A stretch of 64,000 nucleotides of DNA, from positions 124,001-188,000 of the forward strand of contig NZ_SHKR01000011.1 in NCBI RefSeq assembly GCF_004217145.1, given 5' to 3'. Of the stretch, positions 44,454 to 51,513 are shown one piece after another. The position numbers and the translations under genes are program-made. Positions within the stretch are counted from its first letter, which is position 1. Each line of letters opens with the position of its first letter. The stretch comes from Kribbella rubisoli (GTDB lineage Bacteria > Actinomycetota > Actinomycetes > Propionibacteriales > Kribbellaceae). The notes beneath the pieces are model-generated. The model saw nothing but the letters and a program-made list of their open reading frames with translations, was not told the origin of the DNA and ran no database searches.

Positions 44454-45287
44454 TCAAGGTCTGGCGAGCTCGTCGAGCAGCCTCCCGGCCATCTCGTCGC
44501 TGCCGGGCAGACCTTCGATCCAGATCCGGGCGAGCTGGGGTACGTCGGTGTCCAGCCGCCACTGCGTGATCAGGGCTCGTACCGTCGCGACCTGCTCCGG
44601 CAGGTTCGGCTCGCGGCCGACGAGCGCCGCCGCGCGGCGTGAGCCGACGCGACCCAGTACGTCACCGCCGCAGAAGACGATCCGCAGGCATTCCGCGACG
44701 TCGACGAGGCGGAGCTCGCGGTCGAACGGCGACGTACCCGCGGGATTGAGCGGTTCGACAACCACCAGTGCATGGGTTTGCGGTACGGAAGTTCCACGGA
44801 ACTCCGCCTCTCGATAGAGCTCTTCCAGGCGGGACCGCAGATGCGCCAGGCTGGACAGCCCGGTCAGCGGGTCCTCGCAGGACAGCGAGTGCAGGTACAC
44901 CAGCGAGGCCTCGGCCCAGCTGGAACTGAGTGCGCGTACCGCTTCGAAAGCCGGCTCGCCCCCGGCGATCGAGCGGTACAACGCACTCAGCCCATCAAGT
45001 GCCTCCACCAGCGAGACTCCGTCGGTCGCCAACTGGCGACCGACCTCGTCCGATGCAGGCACGACGTCGGCTCCGTCCGTGAGCGCCTCCGCGATTGCGA
45101 GGTAGGCGCTGTGGTCGGTGCCGTCTGTGCCGCGCGGCTCCCTCCTTCCGCGCGGTTCCACCCCCGTGAAGTCCCCCGTGTCTTTTGACGACGCCTCCGG
45201 CCGGGTCCGGGCGGGCGACCCCGCCAGGTTCAGGGACTTGGCCGGACGCAGGTCGAACCGTCTGCGGAGATCCGCGAACAGCGACAT
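44454..45287 (-). CDS. Degenerate GGDEF-domain protein
   Basis: The ATG at 45287 has GAGGAGG right upstream, giving 277 residues. The C-terminal half starts CEDPLTGLSSLAHLRSRLEELY, exactly like the first helix of diguanylate cyclases. But where the GGDEF active loop should be, it reads GRVGSRRAAALVG. The enzyme should be inactive; it may bind nucleotide or protein. The N-terminal 100 residues are charged and probably disordered. No membrane segment. Confidence 0.78.
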   Translation of the reverse strand: MSLFADLRRRFDLRPAKSLNLAGSPARTRPEASSKDTGDFTGVEPRGRREPRGTDGTDHSAYLAIAEALTDGADVVPASDEVGRQLATDGVSLVEALDGLSALYRSIAGGEPAFEAVRALSSSWAEASLVYLHSLSCEDPLTGLSSLAHLRSRLEELYREAEFRGTSVPQTHALVVVEPLNPAGTSPFDRELRLVDVAECLRIVFCGGDVLGRVGSRRAAALVGREPNLPEQVATVRALITQWRLDTDVPQLARIWIEGLPGSDEMAGRLLDELARP

Positions 45288-45569
45288 GGCCCTCCTCGAA
45301 ACAGCCCCGTCAGTCTCCCGACCGGTCGGCCGGAAGCGTCGTACGCCGAAGAGACAGGCTGTGACGCGGTTCATGACGCGGATTCGCAGAAGTTTTTTCG
45401 CGTAACTTCTGCCCTGGTGATCTCGTCAGACAGGGAGCACGGTTTCGCGTCAGGAAGGGTGCGCCGAAATAGTGCGCACAGCCCGTCTCACGTGGGAGCC
45501 TTGTCTCCGGCAACAAAGTGACGGACCGTCACGTTGCTGCACAGACAGTCAGAACCCACGGGGAGATCG
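45288..45569. promoter_or_regulatory. Divergent regulatory region with several repeats
   Basis: 282 bp without a gene, between the GGDEF-like and sigma-fusion genes. Direct repeat TGACGCGG twice (45362-45369, 45374-45381). Perfect 9-bp inverted repeat GCAGAAGTT/AACTTCTGC (45386-45394, 45404-45412). Inverted repeat GTGACGG-A-CCGTCAC (45518-45532) flanked by GCAAC/GTTGC. GGGGAG at 45559 is the ribosome-binding site of the sigma gene. The many dyads suggest dense regulation. Confidence 0.5.
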
Positions 45570-47852
45570 ATGGACACGCCGCCAGGCCAGCCGGATGTAG
45601 CCGGCGACGCCGAACTGATCGCGCGCGTCCGCAACGGCGACCTGGAGGCGTACGGCGAGCTCTACGCGCGGCACCACCACGCGGCCGAGCGGATGGCCCG
45701 GCAGCTCGTCCCGGCCAACGACGCCGACGACCTGGCCAGCGACGCGTTCGCCAAGGTCCTGGACGCGCTCCGGGCCGGCGGCGGACCGGACATCTCCTTC
45801 CGCGCCTACCTGCTGACGACGGTACGGCGGGTGCACGTCGACCGGATCCGCTCCGGTAAGAAGGTGCAGTCCACCGACGACATCGCGTCGTACGAGCGGG
45901 AGCCGGAGACGTTCGACGACCCGACTGTCACCGGCTTCGAGAGCGGTGCGGCGGCAAAGGCGTTCGCCAGCTTGCCCGAGCGCTGGCAGGCCGTGCTCTG
46001 GCACACCGAGGTCGAGGGTGAGAAGCCGGCCGCGATCGCGCCCCTGCTGGGCCTGACCGCGAACGGCGTGTCCGCGCTGGCCTACCGAGCCCGTGAGGGT
46101 CTGCGCCAGGCGTATCTGCAGCAGCACCTCGCCGACGTTGCCGGCGACCGTTGCCGTTGGACGACCGAGCGCCTCGGCGCTTATGTCCGCGGCGGCCTGA
46201 CCAAGCGCGAGAACCGGAACGTCCGCGAGCACCTGGACGACTGCGCGAAGTGCACCGCGGTGTACCTCGAGCTCGTCGAGGTCAACAGCGCTCTGCCGGC
46301 ACTGCTCGCCCCGGCTCTGCTGGGCACCGCGGGCCTCGGCTACCTGGCCGCTGCGTCCGGCGCGAAGGTCGGACTGGTCGGCTTCGTCGTCACCGGCTGG
46401 AAGAAGGCCACCGAGAACAGCACCCGCACCGCGGTCGGCGCCGGTGCCGTGGTGGTCGTCGCGATCGCCGCCGTACTCGCGGCAATGGCGCTGACCGGCA
46501 ACGACAAGCCCCAAGCAGCGATCGAGAAGCCGCCGACACAGCAGCCGACGCAGCCGCCCGGGCAGAAGCCGACGGTCCCGCCGGTCGTGCCGCCCTCGGT
46601 GAAACCCCCGTCGACCCAGCCGCCGGCGTCCAACCCGACGACGGCTCCGACCACTGCACCGACCACTGCTCCCACGACGGCCCCGACGCAGCCCAGCCAG
46701 ACGCCCACGCCGACGGCGACCACACCGGTCCCGACGACGCCCACTCCGACGCCCACCGAGCCGACGCCGACGACTCCGGTGCTCGACGAGGCCCTGGTGA
46801 CGATCAGCATGCCGGGCGGCGGCGGTAGCCCGGCCAACCGGGAGACCGCGGGCGCTGCCAGCGGGATCCGGTTCGTGATCACGATCAAGACCCCGGCCGC
46901 CAACGCGAACCCGGTGGTGATCGGACTCAAGTACGGCGCTGAGCTCGACTGGCCGCTGACCGGCAACCCGCCGGGTTGGACCTGCAACGCGACGGCCGGC
47001 ACGTGTACGGCGAGCAACCCGGCTGCGCCCGCACCGCTGCCGGTGACCTTCGACGCTCCGACCGGTGGATCGGCCGCGGACCGTACGTTCACGGTCTCGG
47101 CCAAGACCGGCCGGCTGTACGACGACGACTCGGCGACCGTGCAGGCCCAGCCCAGCACCGACGAGAACCTGCTGAAGATCCTCGCCGGCAAGGCCGACCC
47201 GGACGTTCACCACCGGATCATCACCGTTGCCCCGCGCACCGACCGGACCAAGGTGACGCTGAAGCTCAGCTACGGCTCGGAGCTCGAGTGGCCGATCGCC
47301 GCGAACCCGGCCGGCTGGAAGTGCTCCTCGTCGACCAAGACGTGTACGGCGCTGAACCCGGACAAACCGGCCCAGCTGCCGGCGAACTTCGACGTACCCG
47401 ATGACTCGTCGACCGCGGCGCGGACGTTCACTGTCGCCGCGACGGCGGACCTGGTCAGTGACACCGACTCCGAGGTGCTGCCGGAGGTCCAGCAGGACGA
47501 GTCGCTGCTGCAGATCCTCACGCCGACGCCGCAGACCGACCCGAACCCGTTCGTCTACAACCGGTTCCTGCAGGTCAACGGCGCCACCGGGCGGAAGGTG
47601 ACCCTGGACATCTCGTGGGGCCGCAACCTGGTGTTCCTGCCGTCGTGGGCCAACGGCTGGACGTGCGACCGGACCACCGACATCCGGCGCGCGACCTGCT
47701 GGACGAACAACTACAAGAAGCCGCTCAACTCGGAGTGGAACGCGTGGCTGCCCGGCACCGGCTCGAACAACGCGATCACTGTCCACGCCCGGCTCGGCGG
47801 CCGCGAGGACACCGACAGCGTCCAGATCCCGCCGACCACGTCCCGCCGGTGA
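45570..47852 (+). CDS. ECF sigma factor fused to zinc-finger anti-sigma domain, membrane helix and extracellular repeats
   Basis: A 760-residue protein. Region 2 spans about residues 15-95 (LVPANDADDLASDAFAKV) and region 4 about 130-185 (LPERWQAVLWHTEVEGEKPAAIAPLLG, core ANGVSALAYRAREGLRQ). Next comes a ZAS-like finger with C195, H221, C225 and C228 (HLDDCAKC), then a single transmembrane helix (about 289-308). A Pro/Thr-rich stalk (about 318-403) leads to three related beta-rich domains of roughly 110-120 residues outside the cell. Each has W-x-C and a second Cys (GWTCNATAGTC, GWKCSSSTKTC, GWTCDRTTDIRRATC). Sigma and sensor are thus one chain tethered to the membrane. This matches in layout the ECF groups with C-terminal zinc-finger and membrane extensions known from actinobacteria. 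Activation may need proteolysis. Confidence 0.88.
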   Translation: MDTPPGQPDVAGDAELIARVRNGDLEAYGELYARHHHAAERMARQLVPANDADDLASDAFAKVLDALRAGGGPDISFRAYLLTTVRRVHVDRIRSGKKVQSTDDIASYEREPETFDDPTVTGFESGAAAKAFASLPERWQAVLWHTEVEGEKPAAIAPLLGLTANGVSALAYRAREGLRQAYLQQHLADVAGDRCRWTTERLGAYVRGGLTKRENRNVREHLDDCAKCTAVYLELVEVNSALPALLAPALLGTAGLGYLAAASGAKVGLVGFVVTGWKKATENSTRTAVGAGAVVVVAIAAVLAAMALTGNDKPQAAIEKPPTQQPTQPPGQKPTVPPVVPPSVKPPSTQPPASNPTTAPTTAPTTAPTTAPTQPSQTPTPTATTPVPTTPTPTPTEPTPTTPVLDEALVTISMPGGGGSPANRETAGAASGIRFVITIKTPAANANPVVIGLKYGAELDWPLTGNPPGWTCNATAGTCTASNPAAPAPLPVTFDAPTGGSAADRTFTVSAKTGRLYDDDSATVQAQPSTDENLLKILAGKADPDVHHRIITVAPRTDRTKVTLKLSYGSELEWPIAANPAGWKCSSSTKTCTALNPDKPAQLPANFDVPDDSSTAARTFTVAATADLVSDTDSEVLPEVQQDESLLQILTPTPQTDPNPFVYNRFLQVNGATGRKVTLDISWGRNLVFLPSWANGWTCDRTTDIRRATCWTNNYKKPLNSEWNAWLPGTGSNNAITVHARLGGREDTDSVQIPPTTSRR

Positions 47853-47904
47853 ACAGTGCTGTTGGCGAAATGGGGTTGCCCGATCCCTTATTCTGGGTTT
47901 GTTC

Positions 47905-48116
47905 GCGCTGACGGAACCGAGTAGCGCCGTACACCACGTTCGAGAGAGTCGCCGGTAGCTGTGAAGGCGACACGTGGAGCGGTGGCGAAGACACTCCCGA
48001 GCGACTGTTGTGCAAGAGGCCGGGCCCGTCGGGTCTGGTGAAGGTGTGGTGGCACCGCGAGATTCCCCTTCGCCCACACCTCCGGGGTTCGAGACAAACC
48101 TGGAGGTGAAACAGCA
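47905..48116 (+). ncRNA. T-box leader RNA with Asp (GAC) specifier, translational type
   Basis: Stem I: GAGT (47919-47922) pairs with ACTC (47993-47996). CCACGT/ACGTGG (47934-47939, 47972-47977) and GTCGCC/GGCGAC (47948-47953, 47966-47971) form the upper arm. The arm carries the conserved AGAGAG bulge (47943-47948) and the apical loop GGTAGCTGTGAA. The specifier in GAA-GAC-A is GAC, 47990-47992 (Asp). A stem III follows at 48019-48039. The T-box UGGCACCGCG (48050-48059) is perfect; its variable C pairs with discriminator G73, as in tRNA-Asp. GGTGTGG (48043-48049) pairs with CCACACC (48074-48080) as antisequestrator. CACCTCC (48077-48083) pairs with the Shine-Dalgarno GGAGGTG (48102-48108) as sequestrator. 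The two helices share 48077-48080, so they exclude each other. Uncharged tRNA-Asp should free the ribosome-binding site. Confidence 0.93.
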
Positions 48117-49400
48117 ATGCGCATTCTCAGCCATGAGATCCCCTCAGCAGTAGGCCAGTCCGTCACGGTGGCCGGCTGGGTGCACCGAAGACGACGGCTC
48201 GCAGCCGTCAGTTTCCTGATCCTGCGCGACCGGTCCGGCCTGGCCCAGATCGTCGTCAAGGGTTCTCCGGAACAGCTGGACGAGCTGAGCGAAGAAACAG
48301 TCGTGCAGGTGACCGGTACGGTCGCCGCCAACCCGCAGGCTCCCGGCGGCGCGGAGATCGTCGACCCAGTGATCGTTGCGTTGACAGAACCGGCCGCGAC
48401 ACCGCCGATCGAGCTCTGGCGGCCGACGGTCGGCGCGGGGCTCCCCGTCGTACTGGACAACGCACCGGTTGCTCTCCGGCATCCGGTCGTGCGAGCCGGG
48501 TGGGAGATCGCCGCGGCCGCTCTGCACGGGTTCCGCGAGGCGTTGAGCGGTCAGGACTTCACGGAGATCCAGACGCCGAAGATCGTCGGTACGGCGACCG
48601 AGTCCGGAGCGAACGTCTTCGCGCTGGACTACTTCGGCGGCCCGGCGTACCTGGCGCAGTCGCCGCAGTTCTACAAGCAGCAGATGGTCGGGGTGTTCGA
48701 GCGGGTCTTCGAGGTCGGTCCGGTGTTCCGGGCCGAGCCGCACGACACGGTCCGGCACCTTGCGGAGTACGTGTCGCTGGACGCGGAGTTCGGCTTCATC
48801 ACCGACCATCGCGACGTGCTGGTCATGCTGCGCTCGGCGGTCGCCGGAATGCTTCAAGCGGTCGGTGAGCGAGCCGGCGGCGCGCTAGAGCGGCTGGGCG
48901 TTGCGTTGCCGGAGATCCCGGTCGACGTACCGGTCGTGCACTTCAGCGAGGCGCTGAAGATCGCCGGCGCCGACCCGGACGAGCCGGACCTGGCGCCCGC
49001 CGACGAGCGTGCGATCGGCGAGTGGGCACGGCGCGAGCACGGCAGCGAGTTCGTCGCGGTCGAGGGCTACCCGATGGTGAAGCGGCCGTTCTACACGCAT
49101 CCGCAGCCGTCGGACCCGCGGTGGTCGAACTCGTTCGACCTGCTGTTCCGCGGGGTGGAGTTGGTCACGGGCGGCCAGCGTCTGCACCGGTACTCCGAGT
49201 ACGTCGCGGCTCTCGAGGCACGCGGCGAGTCCGCGGAGGCACCGGCGTACAGCTCGTATCTGCAGGCGTTCAAGCACGGGATGCCGCCGCACGGCGGGTT
49301 CGCGATCGGGCTGGAGCGGTTCGTCGCGCGGCTGACCGGTGCGGAGAACGTCCGTGAGGTCACGCTGTTCCCCCGCGACCTGCACAGGTTGACGCCGTGA
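48117..49400 (+). CDS. aspS: Aspartyl-tRNA synthetase, archaeal-type, non-discriminating signature
   Basis: A 427-residue class IIb synthetase with an N-terminal OB anticodon-binding domain (1 to about 100) and a catalytic domain. Motif 2 is FRAEPHDTVRHLAEYVSLDAEF in part (core FRAEPHDTVRH) and motif 3 is GFAIGLERFVARL. It lacks the GAD insertion of bacterial AspRS and is the length of archaeal enzymes. In the anticodon-binding loop His23 (GWVH) and Pro76 (NPQAP) stand where discriminating archaeal AspRS has Trp and Lys; His and Pro are known marks of enzymes that also charge tRNA-Asn. Translation is controlled by the T-box leader. Three further genes follow with gaps of 7-18 bases, so one T-box operon is likely. 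Confidence 0.92.
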   Translation: MRILSHEIPSAVGQSVTVAGWVHRRRRLAAVSFLILRDRSGLAQIVVKGSPEQLDELSEETVVQVTGTVAANPQAPGGAEIVDPVIVALTEPAATPPIELWRPTVGAGLPVVLDNAPVALRHPVVRAGWEIAAAALHGFREALSGQDFTEIQTPKIVGTATESGANVFALDYFGGPAYLAQSPQFYKQQMVGVFERVFEVGPVFRAEPHDTVRHLAEYVSLDAEFGFITDHRDVLVMLRSAVAGMLQAVGERAGGALERLGVALPEIPVDVPVVHFSEALKIAGADPDEPDLAPADERAIGEWARREHGSEFVAVEGYPMVKRPFYTHPQPSDPRWSNSFDLLFRGVELVTGGQRLHRYSEYVAALEARGESAEAPAYSSYLQAFKHGMPPHGGFAIGLERFVARLTGAENVREVTLFPRDLHRLTP

Positions 49401-49407
49401 TGTCGTG

Positions 49408-50265
49408 ATGGACACCACCGAGTCGGTTGTCGCCGAGCTGAACGTTGCCCTGGGCGCCGATTATCGGCTTGTCCGGCAACTGACCGGTGGGTTCCAGTCG
49501 GGCGCGTTCGAGCTGACCGACGGCGTCGTCCTCAAGTGGACCGACGACCCCGGATGGGCAGCACGGGTACGGCGGGCGGCCGAGCTCGTCCGTCGCGCCC
49601 GTGCGGTCGGCTATCCGACACCTGCCTGGTTGACCGTCGGCACGACGGCCGCGGGGTCGCCGTACCAGTTGCAGGAGTTCGTGTCCGGTACGCCGGTACG
49701 CGACTACTCGGTCGTCGACGAGGCACTCGCCCGCGAGCTGATCGCCGTGTGCGAGTTGCAGCGCGATCTGGTGCCCGAGTCCGGGATCAGCTGGTCGGCA
49801 TGGTCGCGCGGCGTCGTCCTGGAGGGCTGGGACGGAGTGTGGGAACGCGTCAGCAAGTACGGCGGTGAGACCGACGAACTGCTCCGCCGCTACGAGTTGC
49901 TGTGCCGGCCGTACCGCGACGAGGTCCTGCCGGACGACGACTTCGTCCACGGCGACCTGAACCTCGGCAACCTGATCGTCGAGGACGGACGGATCACCGG
50001 GATCATCGACATCGAGGCGGCCGGCGCTGGTTCCCGGGCGTACGACCTGGTCTCGCTGGCGACCTCGGCGGCACGGGACGGCGCCGCACACGGTGTCGAT
50101 GAGCTGTTCGTGGAGGCGGCGCTGAAGGCCGCGGGACGGGCGACGGTCGCGCTCTGCGCCGGGGCTGCGTACGTGAGCATCGCCGAGTTCGTCCATGACC
50201 GGGTGGGATCGGCCGAACTGATCGAGTACGGCGCTCGGAGGGTGCTTGACCTGCTCAGTGCATGA
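49408..50265 (+). CDS. Aminoglycoside phosphotransferase-fold kinase
   Basis: A 285-residue APH-family protein with the catalytic loop FVHGDLNLGNLIVE (Asp base) and metal-binding IIDIEAAGAG. The N-lobe TGGFQSGAFELTDGVVLKW contains the ATP-site Lys. A GTG three bases before the ATG could also start. It may phosphorylate a small hydroxyl compound or an antibiotic; the fold alone does not tell. It begins seven bases after the AspRS stop and is probably part of the T-box operon. Confidence 0.85.
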   Translation: MDTTESVVAELNVALGADYRLVRQLTGGFQSGAFELTDGVVLKWTDDPGWAARVRRAAELVRRARAVGYPTPAWLTVGTTAAGSPYQLQEFVSGTPVRDYSVVDEALARELIAVCELQRDLVPESGISWSAWSRGVVLEGWDGVWERVSKYGGETDELLRRYELLCRPYRDEVLPDDDFVHGDLNLGNLIVEDGRITGIIDIEAAGAGSRAYDLVSLATSAARDGAAHGVDELFVEAALKAAGRATVALCAGAAYVSIAEFVHDRVGSAELIEYGARRVLDLLSA

Positions 50266-50283
50266 GCTGGGCATGATGTGCGC

Positions 50284-51507
50284 ATGACGAGTGAGGCCGA
50301 GCGGGCTGTACTGGGGGCGATCGACGACGAGCGGATCGTCGCGGATCTGCGCGAGCTGGTGCAGATTCCTAGCATCGACGGGACTGCGGCCGAGGGCGTC
50401 GTACAGGCGTGGTGTGCTGACCGGCTCGGGGCACTCGGAGTGTCGGTTGATCACTGGCGGCTGGATCTGGAGGGGTTGACGTCCGACCCGGAGTTCCCGG
50501 GGATGGAGGTCGAGCGGGACGAGGCGTGGGGATGTGTCGGCGTACTGGGTGGGGACGGGACGCCGGGTTTGATCTTCAACGGGCACGTGGATGTGGTGCC
50601 GGGGGACGCCTTCGACGCGCGGATCGAGGAAGGCGTGATGTGGGGGCGCGGGACGTGCGACATGAAGGGCGGTGTCGCGGCGATCCTCGGCGCGGTGGCA
50701 GCGATTGTTGCCTCCGGCATCCAGTTGCGCAAGCCGCTGGCCGTGCACACGGTGATCGGCGAGGAGGACGGCGGGCTCGGTGCGTTCGCGACGCTGCGGC
50801 GCGGTCATCGGGGCGAGGCGTGCCTGATCGCGGAGCCGACCGCCGGTGCCGTGATCCCCGCCAACGCGGGCTCGCTGACGTTTCGGCTGGAGGTGCCAGG
50901 GCTGGCGACGCACGGCTCCACGCGCAGCCGCGGGGTGAGCGCGATCGAGAAGTTCACCGTGATCCAGAGCGCGCTGCAGAAGCTGGAAGCCGCGCGCAAT
51001 TCCGATCCGCATCCGCTGCTCGCTCACCTCGACCTCGCGAACCCGCTGTCCGTCGGCACCATCTCCGCGGGCGATTGGGCGAGCACCGTGCCCGACCGGC
51101 TGATCGCCGAGGGCAGGTACGGCGTACGCCTCGGCGAGCCGGTCGATGAAGCGCGCAAGGCATTCGAGGACGCAGTCGCCGGGATCGAGGACGACTGGCT
51201 GCGCGATCACCCGGTGATGGTGAGCTGGCCGGGCGGTGCGTTCGCGTCGGGGGTCCTGCCGGATGGTGACCCGTTGCTCACCGATACCGTGCAGACTGTG
51301 ATCGACACCGGTAAGCCGGCTCCGGAAGTCCGGGGCGCGCCATACGGCTCGGACCTCCGGCTGTACGCCGCGGCGGGCATCCCGACCCTGCAGTACGGGC
51401 CTGGCGATGTTCGGTACGCCCACGCCGCGGACGAGCACGTTGCGCTGGCCGACGTACTGCACGCTGCCCGGACCTACGCCCTCCTCGCTGTCCGTCGCTG
51501 CGGCTGA
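50284..51507 (+). CDS. M20-family metallopeptidase (ArgE/DapE-like)
   Basis: A 407-residue two-zinc amidohydrolase. Zinc ligands and catalytic residues: NGHVDVVP (His, Asp), GRGTCDMKGG (bridging Asp), GEEDGG (catalytic Glu and ligand Glu), AEPTAG (Glu ligand) and AHAADEH (last His). A dimerisation domain lies between about 185 and 295. It removes an acyl group or amino acid from a small peptide; acetylornithine deacetylase-like or acyl-amino-acid hydrolase are options. Third gene of the T-box operon; release of aspartate from an N-acyl or dipeptide precursor would be a logical role, but that is inference. Confidence 0.88.
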   Translation: MTSEAERAVLGAIDDERIVADLRELVQIPSIDGTAAEGVVQAWCADRLGALGVSVDHWRLDLEGLTSDPEFPGMEVERDEAWGCVGVLGGDGTPGLIFNGHVDVVPGDAFDARIEEGVMWGRGTCDMKGGVAAILGAVAAIVASGIQLRKPLAVHTVIGEEDGGLGAFATLRRGHRGEACLIAEPTAGAVIPANAGSLTFRLEVPGLATHGSTRSRGVSAIEKFTVIQSALQKLEAARNSDPHPLLAHLDLANPLSVGTISAGDWASTVPDRLIAEGRYGVRLGEPVDEARKAFEDAVAGIEDDWLRDHPVMVSWPGGAFASGVLPDGDPLLTDTVQTVIDTGKPAPEVRGAPYGSDLRLYAAAGIPTLQYGPGDVRYAHAADEHVALADVLHAARTYALLAVRRCG

Positions 51508-51513
51508 TCCACG

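Noticed and set aside
45549..48134. Long antisense frame covering the sigma-fusion gene and T-box
   Set aside because: Low-complexity Arg/Gly/Val-rich translation and overlap with a well-supported gene and RNA; a GC-content artefact.
49408..50265. Aminoglycoside resistance gene
   Set aside because: The kinase fold is general; nothing in the sequence shows aminoglycoside specificity. The same holds for 59943-60785.
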